A DNA stretch of 64,000 nucleotides from an uncultured Anaeroplasmataceae bacterium (GTDB lineage Bacteria; Bacillota_I; Bacilli_A; Acholeplasmatales; Anaeroplasmataceae). The notes under the pieces were generated by a model, which saw only the letters and a list, made by a program, of their open reading frames with translations, had not been told where the DNA came from and ran no database searches. This document shows, piece by piece, positions 8,238 through 16,370 of the stretch. The stretch covers positions 186,001-250,000 of the forward strand of contig CATKXV010000001.1 in assembly GCA_949840955.1 (NCBI GenBank), in the 5' to 3' direction. How positions within the stretch are numbered: position 1 is the stretch's first letter; the number at the start of each line of letters is the position of its first letter. Position numbers and translations under genes: made by a program.

Positions 8238-8266
8238 GAATAATTGTAGCGTCTTTCTCATATGCT
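8238..8266 (+). promoter_or_regulatory. Possible sigma-E-type promoter of spoIVA
   Basis: GAATAAT (8238-8244) and CATATGCT (8259-8266) are 14 nt apart, resembling the mother-cell sigma-E pattern (KMATATT - 14 - CATACAMT). spoIVA is sigma-E dependent in Bacillus. Both boxes carry mismatches. Confidence 0.4.
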
Positions 8267-8293
8267 TCCTATGACTAACGAGGAGGAAAATAT

Positions 8294-9760
8294 ATGAATG
8301 ATGAGGCATTGATTAGCTTATCAAATAGAATGAAGAGTGATTTATTTGTTGGATTTGTTGGTTCCTGCAGAAGTGGAAAATCAACTTTAATTAATTCATT
8401 TTTTAAATTGTTGATTTTACCAAATGTGGAAGATGAATTTCTAAAGCACAAGATTTTAGATGAATTACCACAGACAGCAGAGGGCAAGCAGATTATGACT
8501 GTAGAACCGAAATTTATTCCTTCAGCTTCTATTGAATTAAATGTGAATAGCACAGTAATGAATGTAAGATTTGTGGACTGCGTAGGTGAAATTATTCAAT
8601 CTGCGGAGGGGTTTGGAACAGAAGCAGAGCCTAGATTGGTAAAAACTCCATGGTACAATGAGGCCATTCCTTTCCAAGAGGCAGCTTCTATTGGTACGGA
8701 AAAGGTTATATTTAATCATTCCAATTTAGGAATTTATGTGACCTCTGATGGATCCTTTAGCGAATTTACAAGAGGAGAATATCAGGAAATTGAGGAAAAA
8801 TTGATTCCTAAGATGAAGGAAATGAATAAGCCATTTGTAATTGTACTCAATACGAAGGATCCATCTGATGCAAAGGCTCAAGCAATTGCTAAGGAATTAG
8901 AATCCAAATATGAGGTCAATGTGGTATGCCTTTCTGCCGTGAATATGACAAGAGAGGATGCCAATATGGTTCTAACTAAGGCTTTGGAGGAATTCCCAAT
9001 TTCAGATTTAGAAATTTCATTACCAGATTATATTGATGCAATAGGGGAAGACATTCCTTTAAAAAAGGATATTGTAACAACCATTCAGGATGTGGAAATG
9101 AAATATAAAAAGGTAAAGGATGTTACCAACATTTGTAAGGAGCTTAGATTGACCAATCAATTCTCAGATGTTCGCCTAGAGCTTTTAGAGGCTTCTACAG
9201 GAAAAGCCAGCATTGTATTGGATTTAGATGACTCAAAATACAAGGAAATAGTAGATTTACTTCTAGGCAAATGTAGTGAAACTAGAAAGGATTTTATCAG
9301 CTATCTATATCAATCCAAAAAGGCAAATGAGGTTTATGAGGAGGTTAATTCTGCAATCCTAGAGGCAAAGGAAACGGGCTATGGAGTTTCTGTACCTAGA
9401 ATCACGGATATGCATCTTTTACCACCAGAGGTTGTTAAGAAGAATGGAATGTATGGGGTAAAGCTTTCAGCTAAGGCCTCCTGTATTCATATGATTGCTG
9501 TTGATTTGGAATCCTCATTTACTCCAATCATAGGCTCAGAGGATCAATCCAGAATGCTTATGGAAAGCTTAAATAGCGATGGAGATGAAGAAGCGCTTTG
9601 GAATAAGGAATTCTTTGGGAAAAAGCTTTCTGATATCGTAAATGATTCTATGAAATCTAAAATCCATAGCTTACCAGATAAATCAAAGGATAAAATTAAG
9701 AATGTCCTTGATAAAATTATGAATTCCAATCATAACAATCTAATTGCCATCATCCTATAA
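8294..9760 (+). CDS. spoIVA: Stage IV sporulation protein A (SpoIVA), coat basement ATPase
   Basis: 488 aa, matching the family (B. subtilis about 492). SpoIVA polymerises on the forespore surface using ATP and anchors the coat. The N-terminal TRAFAC-like ATPase domain shows a Walker A GSCRSGKST (24-32) and a VDCVGE Walker-B-like segment. The C-terminal region (VSVPRITDMHLLPPEVVKKN...CIHMIAVDLESSF) is the part needed for assembly. A GAGGAGG site precedes the ATG. It has a strong terminator and is transcribed alone. Confidence 0.97.
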   Translation: MNDEALISLSNRMKSDLFVGFVGSCRSGKSTLINSFFKLLILPNVEDEFLKHKILDELPQTAEGKQIMTVEPKFIPSASIELNVNSTVMNVRFVDCVGEIIQSAEGFGTEAEPRLVKTPWYNEAIPFQEAASIGTEKVIFNHSNLGIYVTSDGSFSEFTRGEYQEIEEKLIPKMKEMNKPFVIVLNTKDPSDAKAQAIAKELESKYEVNVVCLSAVNMTREDANMVLTKALEEFPISDLEISLPDYIDAIGEDIPLKKDIVTTIQDVEMKYKKVKDVTNICKELRLTNQFSDVRLELLEASTGKASIVLDLDDSKYKEIVDLLLGKCSETRKDFISYLYQSKKANEVYEEVNSAILEAKETGYGVSVPRITDMHLLPPEVVKKNGMYGVKLSAKASCIHMIAVDLESSFTPIIGSEDQSRMLMESLNSDGDEEALWNKEFFGKKLSDIVNDSMKSKIHSLPDKSKDKIKNVLDKIMNSNHNNLIAIIL

Positions 9761-9767
9761 AAATAAA

Positions 9768-9792
9768 GGTCTCTCCTTAGAGAGATTTTTAT
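9768..9792 (+). terminator. Terminator of spoIVA
   Basis: A short TCTCT / AGAGA hairpin is followed by five T residues, 8 nt past the spoIVA stop. Confidence 0.7.
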
Positions 9793-10269
9793 TTCGAAGC
9801 ATATCTAGTTATGAAAACTAAATATTAAAATATATTTATTTTCTATTAAGAATTTAAAACTATACATCGTTATTATAAAAACCAGCTTTGTATTGAAATA
9901 CTTTTTTCTTGCAATTAGAACATTTCAATTCCTATGTAATATAAAATACTAGATAATTTTGTTAAAACAAGTATAATTTTTGAAATTAATTATTATTTAT
10001 TATGTTTTTGTAAACTAAATAAAGAACGAAATAATATTCTTTTTAAAGAAAACAACGTATTTTTCAATCAAAAATCATCCTTTTTAAATTTCTTTAGAAC
10101 TATAAATCATACCCGCTTTGACATTGAAAATAAGCCTCAAAACAGGCCTTTTTAGCCATTTTTCATGTGAACAGGATAAATGAATCGCTAGGCTTTAAAA
10201 TCTCATAAATCAATCGATTTTAAAGTGTTTTTGAATTAGATATTATTTTTGAAGATAAAAAATCACGCA

Positions 10270-10312
10270 TTGATTTTCCTTAGAATGGATAAGTATAGGG
10301 CTCGATGGCTGA
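10270..10312 (+). repeat. Diverged module 2 of the intergenic repeat (copy D)
   Basis: GCATTGA...ATGGATAAGTATA...CTCGATGGC aligns over 43 nt without gaps to module 2 of copy A (GCATCGA...ATGGATACTTATA...CTCGATTTC). A loose module 1 lies at 9948-9990. Divergence is high, so confidence is limited. Confidence 0.4.
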
Positions 10313-10468
10313 TAATTCCACCTTTTTTAGCTACTTTAGGGATCAATTCATTCTACCACTAGAATTTTTATTCAAGTTATGCTATAATTTGTTAACTCGA
10401 TAGCATGAAAAATAATTTGGAAATACAACTGGTTAATTAAACTAGATAATGAAATGTGTTTGATTGTT

Positions 10469-10477
10469 TGATATAAT
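10469..10477 (+). promoter_or_regulatory. Possible extended -10 promoter of the uridine-kinase-like gene
   Basis: A TG-N-TATAAT extended -10 box lies about 67 nt before the ATG. No good -35 box is present. Confidence 0.4.
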
Positions 10478-10543
10478 TTAAGACATTTTCAAATATGTTT
10501 TTTCAAACTATTAGAAAAAAATAATTATTAAGGAGGAAAAATA

Positions 10544-12190
10544 ATGAAAATTGAATTCAATGGACAAATCATCCAGCAGAATGAGCCGATTCGTATTTCT
10601 GATTTGATTCAAACCAATAAATATGATTATCAGGCTGCCAAAGTCAATAATCGTATTCGTGAATTAGAATACCTGATTGAAAAGGATTGTAAGGTAGAGC
10701 TTTTAACCTTGACAGATACAGATGCAGTAACAATTTACCAGTCTACATTGAGATATTTGGTTATTATGGCAATTCAAAGAGTCTTTCCAAAGGCAAGAGT
10801 CATTTTTAATTACAGTGTCTCTAGATCTATATTTGCAAGTGTATCCAATATCAATCATGCATTATTACAGGCGGATTTGGATCGAATTAAAGAGGAATTA
10901 GATAAAATTATTGCTGAGGATTTACCAATCAAGCGTTCTAGCATTACAAAAGAAGAAGCAAAGCAGTATTACAATGAGATTGGATACAAGGATAAGGCAA
11001 AGATTTTAACCTATCGTAAAGAGGCTACAGTGCATGTATATGAATGTGGCAACTACAAAAATTATATGTTTGGATATATGCTACCATCTACAGGATATAT
11101 TAAGGAGTATCGATTTAGACTATATGCTCCTGGATTTATCATTCAGTATCCACGTGCAGAAAATAAGGGGCAAATCCCTCCATTTGAGGATGAAAAGGTA
11201 TTTCAAAACACTTTACGTGAGGCGAACCGTTGGGGAAATATAACAACGGCAAGCTACATTTCTCAAATGAATGAAATTGTAGAACAGGGAAGAGCCTTAG
11301 AATTCATCAACATCTGTGAAACAAGACATAACAATCAGCTAGCTGATTTAGGTCAAAAAATAGCTAGAGACATTGATACAATTCGTTTGATTGCTGTTGC
11401 GGGTCCATCCTCAAGTGGGAAAACGACCTTTACAAATCGATTACGAATTGAATTAAAAAGCCTAGGAATTGATCCATTAATGATTAGTGTAGATGATTTT
11501 TATAATCAAGGGCATATGGCTCCAATTGATGAGTATGGAAAACCAGATTTTGAACATATCGATGCTTTAGATCGTAGACTGTTTGATGAGGTCATTTATA
11601 AGCTGATTAATGGAGAAGAGGTATGCTTGCCAAAGTATAATTTTGCCACCCAAACTAGAACCTTTGGAGAGCCTGTAAAATTAGGGAAAAATCAGCCTAT
11701 TATGATTGAAGGGATACATGCTTTAAATGATGAGTTAACTCCATCCATTCCTACAGAGCTTAAGTTTAGAGTCTACATTGCGCCTCAAGCTCAATTACAT
11801 ATCGATGACCATAATCCAATCTCCCTTTCAGACATTCGCCTTATAAGAAGAATGGTTAGAGATTATGAGACTAGAAATTCAAGCTGTGAGCAAACACTAG
11901 AAATGTGGCCTAGTGTTCGTAGAGGTGAATTCAGGTGGATCTATCCACATCAATCTAATGCGGATTTTGTATTTAATTCTGAATTATCCTATGAGCTATG
12001 CGTACTGAAGAAGCATGCCCTTCCTTTATTAGAGGCAGTGCCTTCTGATAGTCCATATTTCATTCAAGCCAATCGCTTAGTCAAATTTTTAAAGTATTTT
12101 ACTGATATAACAGATAAATGGATTCCATGCAACTCCATCATCAGAGAATTCATCGGAGATTCCATTTTTTATACAAAGGATAAATGCTAA
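10544..12190 (+). CDS. Nucleoside (uridine) kinase with N-terminal ThrRS-like TGS domain
   Basis: 548 aa. Residues 1-60 form a TGS-type ubiquitin-like domain and ~60-260 resemble the threonyl-tRNA synthetase second additional domain. From ~285 a uridine kinase/PRK domain follows with P-loop GPSSSGKTTF and the VDDFYNQ motif. This TGS-SAD-kinase architecture is an established Firmicutes/Thermotoga family, usually annotated as nucleoside kinase; whether it phosphorylates uridine is not certain. The SAD-like part is not expected to be catalytic for aminoacylation. AGGAGG lies just upstream of the ATG. Confidence 0.9.
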   Translation: MKIEFNGQIIQQNEPIRISDLIQTNKYDYQAAKVNNRIRELEYLIEKDCKVELLTLTDTDAVTIYQSTLRYLVIMAIQRVFPKARVIFNYSVSRSIFASVSNINHALLQADLDRIKEELDKIIAEDLPIKRSSITKEEAKQYYNEIGYKDKAKILTYRKEATVHVYECGNYKNYMFGYMLPSTGYIKEYRFRLYAPGFIIQYPRAENKGQIPPFEDEKVFQNTLREANRWGNITTASYISQMNEIVEQGRALEFINICETRHNNQLADLGQKIARDIDTIRLIAVAGPSSSGKTTFTNRLRIELKSLGIDPLMISVDDFYNQGHMAPIDEYGKPDFEHIDALDRRLFDEVIYKLINGEEVCLPKYNFATQTRTFGEPVKLGKNQPIMIEGIHALNDELTPSIPTELKFRVYIAPQAQLHIDDHNPISLSDIRLIRRMVRDYETRNSSCEQTLEMWPSVRRGEFRWIYPHQSNADFVFNSELSYELCVLKKHALPLLEAVPSDSPYFIQANRLVKFLKYFTDITDKWIPCNSIIREFIGDSIFYTKDKC

Positions 12191-12195
12191 TTTTT

Positions 12196-12222
12196 AGGGA
12201 CGTTTCAAGCGTCCCTTTATTC
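12196..12222 (+). terminator. Terminator of the nucleoside kinase
   Basis: An AGGGACG / CGTCCCT hairpin with a 7-nt loop is followed by a T-rich run. A second hairpin, AAAATGAC / GTCATTTT (12226-12252), follows directly and may reinforce it. Confidence 0.85.
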
Positions 12223-12233
12223 TTTAAAATGAC

Positions 12234-12262
12234 TTGTTTTACAGGTCATTTTTTGTTATAAT
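12234..12262 (+). promoter_or_regulatory. Promoter of the Fic-like gene
   Basis: TTGTTT (12234-12239) and TATAAT (12257-12262) are 17 nt apart and overlap the second terminator hairpin. Confidence 0.55.
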
Positions 12263-12299
12263 TTAGAAGGAATCATATGAAGAATGAGGAAGTGAAAAC

Positions 12300-13385
12300 A
12301 TGTACTGTTTAGAGAATATGCAAAGGATATCTTATCCGAGTGACTTGGTTATGGATTTGACTAAGCTCTACCGATTTAAGGGAAAGGATTTTTACTATGA
12401 AGATATCTTCAAATCGGATATGCAAACTATCATTAAGGATACGATTGAGCGAGACACCTTTTTTGCTGCAAGAGTATTAAAATTGGATATAACCGAGAAT
12501 CGGCAAAGACTCATTATCCAAAAAAATAGCACTCCAAAAACAAACGATGAGCACATCCTTTCCAACCTAAAAGAGGTCTTCAAAATCCTCCAAACAAAGG
12601 GGAATGATTTGGAGCTAACCTCCAATGAATTTTTAGCCCTTTCCAAGCGTATTTTTGGAGGCGTAAAAGATGTAGGATATGGCACAAGAATTGTAGAGGT
12701 TCAGGTCAATCTTTTAAGGGAAAAAAAGAAAGAATCCATGCGGAATAAATTCGATGAACTTTTAAGGCTTTATAAGAACCTTTTAAATAGCAATCAGGTA
12801 GAGGCTACGCAGCTGGCAACAAACCTTTTTGTAGATATTTCTAACATTAGAATTTTTAATACTGAAAATGAGTTTATGAACCTTTTAATTTACTATTGCT
12901 TGCTGTTTAGAGAAAGATTTAACGTATTCAAATATATCAGTTTTTTCGAATTATATCTAGAACATGAGGAAGAATTTAAGAATGCTTTGGTATCAGCAAG
13001 CTTCAACTGGGAGACAGGATTTTCCCAAACAGCCATACTTAACAGGCTCACAATCAAGCTTTTACTAAAGGGATATAATGAGATAGAATCAAAAAAATCA
13101 GAGTATAGCTTTGATAAAGGAATTAGGAAAATTGACAGTGTAGAAAGCTCCATTTTGAAAATGGGTGAAATTTTCACCAAGGATGAAATTCGAGCAAAGA
13201 ATCCATATCTATCCGATTCGACGATCAATCGAGCTTTAGAAAATTTAAAGAAGGAAAATAAGATCCGTCCAAACGGTACAGGAAGGTCCGCTACATGGAT
13301 AAGAATTAACAATCAAGAAACCTTTGATCCGAAAAATAGACAGGTTAGTTTATTTGAATTCATATCAGAGGATAATAGAAAATAG
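12300..13385 (+). CDS. Degenerate Fic-like protein with C-terminal winged helix
   Basis: 361 aa. Residues ~195-270 (FMNLLIYYCLLFRERFNVFKYI followed by ELYLEHEEEFKNALVSASFNWETGF) read like the helical end of a Fic/DOC AMP-transferase, where family members have an HPFxDGNGR loop just before. No such loop is found, so AMPylation activity is doubtful. Residues ~295-345 (FTKDEIRAKNPYLSDSTINRALENLKKE...GRSATW) form a winged helix of the type found at the end of many Fic proteins, suggesting DNA binding. It is monocistronic with its own terminator. The Fic assignment is by pattern only. Confidence 0.6.
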   Translation: MYCLENMQRISYPSDLVMDLTKLYRFKGKDFYYEDIFKSDMQTIIKDTIERDTFFAARVLKLDITENRQRLIIQKNSTPKTNDEHILSNLKEVFKILQTKGNDLELTSNEFLALSKRIFGGVKDVGYGTRIVEVQVNLLREKKKESMRNKFDELLRLYKNLLNSNQVEATQLATNLFVDISNIRIFNTENEFMNLLIYYCLLFRERFNVFKYISFFELYLEHEEEFKNALVSASFNWETGFSQTAILNRLTIKLLLKGYNEIESKKSEYSFDKGIRKIDSVESSILKMGEIFTKDEIRAKNPYLSDSTINRALENLKKENKIRPNGTGRSATWIRINNQETFDPKNRQVSLFEFISEDNRK

Positions 13386-13406
13386 GAAGAGCAATCTTCC
13401 TTTTTA
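13384..13406 (+). terminator. Terminator of the Fic-like gene
   Basis: AGGAAGA / TCTTCCT hairpin with a GCAA tetraloop and five T residues, overlapping the stop codon. Confidence 0.88.
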
Positions 13407-13754
13407 TTTTTGGCAGTACGTGTTCCTCATTGCAAAAATGAAGCAAACTGAAATAAGCAGGGGATATAGGAGAAGAGGGAAGAAGAAGAGAAGTGAAAAA
13501 ATTATCACAAAAGCAGACAAACCCACAATAAAGACAGTTCCCTTAATTTTTAGACAGTAAGGCCAAGGATTCCCCATAAAAAGAAATGTCGATTGCTATA
13601 TCATTTTAGCTTATTCTGTTAAACTACCTCAAAGCAGAGAAAGTGGATATGATTATTCTTGTCTACTTATATAAAAAACTCTAAAAAAAGCCCTCAAAAA
13701 TATAGGTGAATATATTTTTCAAACCCATAGAACACGATTTTAAAAACTCAAATA

Positions 13755-13782
13755 ACTTCCTATAATATATATTATGTTAACC
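13755..13782 (+). other. dif: Chromosome dimer resolution site dif
   Basis: The 28 bp consist of a XerC arm ACTTCCTATAA, a central TATATA and a XerD arm TTATGTTAACC. Compared with B. subtilis dif as I remember it (ACTTCCTAGAA, TATATA, TTATGTAAACT) only three of 28 positions differ. The location fits: it is inside a non-coding gap at the point where gene direction flips from rightward to leftward. A XerD-like recombinase is encoded 4 kb away at 17550-18485. Confidence 0.92.
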
Positions 13783-14184
13783 GATAAAATGCATTGATAT
13801 TCTGCGATATTTTAATTGTTTGTGAATAAGTGTGTTTTTGGTGGATTTCTACTTTTTTATGGTTTTCGATATAATCTATCAAATTCACAGACGGATTTTA
13901 CGACTTTTAAATTTTTAATTTTAAAGATCGAAATTCCTATTTATGATTTATGGATCATTCAAGCTCTTAAAATTGAGTATGTTTATTGATGGAATTTTGA
14001 ATGAATTTCTCTGATGAACTACCTCAACGTGTCCAATTTTAAGATGTTATTTCAGTTTGACTGGACATGTTCCTCTCATTTTTCAATTATAATTATACCT
14101 TTAAATGTTACATTATTTATGTATGTTTATTTTTTCTTTTAAGCGTTTTTAATAATCTCGCTTTGCGTCTAACATAATTATATA

Positions 14185-14310
14185 ATCTAGTATATTAAAC
14201 TAGTTCGTTTTTGAAATTTATTTTTTATGGGCTAGAAAGCTACCTCATTTATATATCAATTTTTAGGCATCGAGAAAGAATTTTATGGATACTTATACAC
14301 CTCGATTTCT
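14185..14310 (+). repeat. Composite structured intergenic repeat, copy A
   Basis: Module 1 (14187-14220) is a CTAGT...ACTAG mini-hairpin followed by a TTTTGAAATTTATTTTTT tail. Module 2 (14268-14310) is a 43-nt block that starts CATCGAG, contains TTTATGG, and ends CTCGATTTCT, with ATCGAG pairing with CTCGAT. The same two modules recur in the same order and orientation in copy B, so it is a repeated element and not chance. Function unknown. Confidence 0.65.
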
Positions 14311-14642
14311 CTTAAAATGTGATGTTTTTTGGATGCTCTAGGACCTATTTATTGTTAGGTTGATATTTCTCTTTACTGAATAAATGATCCTCCGTTTTTA
14401 GGAATATTTCATCTCTATATTCCACCATATTGTTCCCTTTTGAGCTTCAAAGATTTCTGCCTGTTTTATATTTATTTGAATGAAAAAATGGAAATTTAGG
14501 AATGAGAAATCTTATCTATTATTTGATTTCATTTATAGGAAAAAGGAATAGTTTTTTGGATTCCTTCTTTTTTTATAATTAGAAAAAAAATGAAATGGCA
14601 TCTTATAATAAAAAACTATTCTTATAAAATAAACAATTATTA

Positions 14643-14800
14643 AAACTAGTATTAAAAACTAGATTGATTTTGAAATTTTTTTATTAAGCTTACTCTATGA
14701 CTTACTCAGTATATAATGCTTCATTTTATACTTTTTTTGATATGAATTTATAGCCATCGAGAAACCACTTTATGGGTAACTGTCAAGCTCGATTTCTATT
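14643..14800 (+). repeat. Composite structured intergenic repeat, copy B
   Basis: Module 1 (14644-14681) has ACTAGT...ACTAG then TTGATTTTGAAATTT. Module 2 (14755-14797) starts CATCGAGAAA, has CTTTATGGGTAA in the middle and ends CTCGATTTCT, aligning without gaps to copy A. The spacer between modules is longer than in copy A. Confidence 0.65.
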
Positions 14801-15106
14801 GTATTAATCCTTTTTTATTTCTAAAAATTGCTTTGGGAATAGAGGGGATTATTCTGGTTTTTTTATGGCTTTTTTCATCCTTTTTTTTGCCCTGAAAAAG
14901 GGGATATTTTTTTTCATTTTTTCTTTAGTTGCTTTATAGAAAAAAAGCTTTGAAAATTAGAGTAAAATTGGCTTTTTTTATAAGTGATTTTGGCTATATT
15001 TTTTCTATACTTTTTTGCTCGATTTTTTATATGAAATGGCCTCCATTTTTTAACTGAAAAATATCTAATAATCAATGTTATGTTTTAAGTGTTTTCAAAT
15101 TAAATA

Positions 15107-15145
15107 ATCTAGTATCACACACTAGATTGATTTTGAAATTTATTT
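15107..15145 (+). repeat. Intergenic repeat, module 1 only (copy C)
   Basis: TCTAGT...ACTAGA mini-hairpin plus TTGATTTTGAAATTT, nearly identical to copy B. Module 2 is missing; the alcohol dehydrogenase terminator follows instead. Confidence 0.6.
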
Positions 15146-15154
15146 TTTCCAATA

Positions 15155-15184
15155 AAAAAGGAGGTCACCATGGACCTCCTTTTT
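15155..15184 (-). terminator. Terminator of the adh-deoB-xerD-hemW operon
   Basis: Near-perfect AAAAGGAGGTC / GACCTCCTTTT hairpin 10 nt after the alcohol dehydrogenase stop. Confidence 0.88.
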
Positions 15185-15194
15185 ATAGGTGTTT

Positions 15195-16370
15195 TTATTG
15201 TGCCTCTGTGAAGATTTTTAAAGCCATTTCCTCATCAATTTGAATTACATCCTGAATGACTCTAGTGTGGTTAAATGTGACGTTGAAGGCAAGCTTTTTT
15301 AGATCTTCCTCTTGGGTAATATTCAGTTCCTTTAGGGATGTTGGCATGCCTATTTCTTTGAAGAAATTTTTCATTGCCTCAATCCCCTTTAGAATATCAT
15401 GATCTAAAGAATTTGTTGGTTGAATTTCTAGTACCTCATAGGATAATCTAGCAAACTGATTTTTTGCATAAGGATAAGCAAATTTTGCCCAGGCAGGCCA
15501 CAATACAGCAAGGCCTGCTCCATGAGCTACAGTATCAAACATTCCACTAACCTCATGCTCTAGCTGATGCACTGACATGACAAAGGATCTGCCACAGGAG
15601 GTTAAGCCGTTGTGGGAAAGACTATTTGCCCATAGTAACGTAGCTCTTGCTTCATAATTATTTGGATCCTTCATAACCTTTTTTCCTGCTTGATAAACCG
15701 CCTTCAGCAATCCTATGGACATTGAGTCTGTTGGTTCTGAAGGACCACTTGTGGAGATAAAGCGCTCTAGTGTATGCATCATAATATCTACAATGCCACA
15801 AGCGGTTTGATAAGCAGAAACACTATAAGTAAGCTCAGGATTTAATATCGCAAATTGAGGACGATTCAAGGGGCTATTGAAGCCTCTTTTTTCCTTGGTT
15901 TGCTCATTTGTTATGACACAAGAATCTGACATATCTGATCCACTAGCAGCAAGGGTCAGTATTACCCCAACAGGAATTGCTTGAGTTGGGAATTTTTCTT
16001 TAATGGAAAAGAGCCATGGAGAATGAGATACACAGGCTCCTACAGCAATTGCCTTAGCTGAGTCTAGCACTGAGCCTCCGCCAATGGCAAGGATAAAATC
16101 AATTCCTTCTGTTTGAACCAATTGAACACCCTGTTCTACTAAAGAAAGCTTTGGATTTGCTTCTACTCCTCCAAGCTCTACAAAAGAGATTTTTGCCTCC
16201 TTTATCAAGGCCTTAATTTGGTCCAATAGACCACTTCGAATCACAGAACCCTTCCCATAATGGAGGAGAACCTTAGAAGCCTTAAAACTGGCTAAAATCG
16301 ACCCGATTCTTTGTTCTTCCTTTTTTCCAAAGAAAACCTTTGTGGGTGTATGATATATAAAATTTTCCAT
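15195..16370 (-). CDS. Iron-containing alcohol dehydrogenase, butanol-dehydrogenase-like
   Basis: 391 aa, group III metal-dependent alcohol dehydrogenase. The N-terminal NAD(P) domain has GGGSVLDSAKAIA. Metal-binding residues of the C-terminal domain are visible in GIVDIMMHTLERF (Asp and His) and in HQLEHEVSGMFDTVAHGAGLAV (two His). It resembles NADH-dependent butanol dehydrogenases (BdhA/YugJ), so it likely reduces short aldehydes during fermentation. The ATG overlaps the deoB stop (TAATG), so it is last in a translationally coupled operon. Exact substrate unknown. Confidence 0.93.
   Translation of the reverse strand: MENFIYHTPTKVFFGKKEEQRIGSILASFKASKVLLHYGKGSVIRSGLLDQIKALIKEAKISFVELGGVEANPKLSLVEQGVQLVQTEGIDFILAIGGGSVLDSAKAIAVGACVSHSPWLFSIKEKFPTQAIPVGVILTLAASGSDMSDSCVITNEQTKEKRGFNSPLNRPQFAILNPELTYSVSAYQTACGIVDIMMHTLERFISTSGPSEPTDSMSIGLLKAVYQAGKKVMKDPNNYEARATLLWANSLSHNGLTSCGRSFVMSVHQLEHEVSGMFDTVAHGAGLAVLWPAWAKFAYPYAKNQFARLSYEVLEIQPTNSLDHDILKGIEAMKNFFKEIGMPTSLKELNITQEEDLKKLAFNVTFNHTRVIQDVIQIDEEMALKIFTEAQ

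Larger units (their letters stand above)
9793..10543 (+). other. 750-bp AT-rich gene-free stretch between spoIVA and the kinase
   Basis: No reading frame with a ribosome binding site is seen. It holds a weak copy of the intergenic repeat described at 14185-14310: a first module near 9948-9990 and a second module at 10270-10312. It also has a perfect CTTTAAAATC / GATTTTAAAG inverted repeat at 10193-10225, and a TG-extended TATAAT at 10469-10477 that may serve the downstream kinase. The rest shows nothing identifiable. Confidence 0.5.
13407..15154. other. 1.75-kb gene-free AT-rich terminus region
   Basis: No credible gene is seen; the 78-codon frame ending at 13560 mostly overlaps the Fic-like gene and lacks a ribosome binding site. 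The stretch lies between converging gene blocks and holds the dif site (13755-13782), two composite repeats (14185-14310 and 14643-14800) and one partial copy (15107-15145). The motif CTACCTCA recurs at about 13624, 14018 and 14240. From about 14560 to 15060 the top strand is strongly T-rich. Confidence 0.7.

Noticed and set aside
12893-13312. 139-codon minus-strand frame opposite the Fic-like gene
   Set aside because: No ribosome binding site or family motif; it shadows the coding strand, which has a promoter and terminator.
13324-13560. 78-codon plus-strand frame at the end of the Fic-like gene
   Set aside because: It starts inside that gene, crosses its terminator and lacks a ribosome binding site; the lysine-rich tail looks like chance.
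13869-14060. Possible Tus/RTP-like fork-arrest sites near dif
   Set aside because: Nothing matched the B. subtilis RTP Ter consensus as I remember it, and no RTP gene is in the window.
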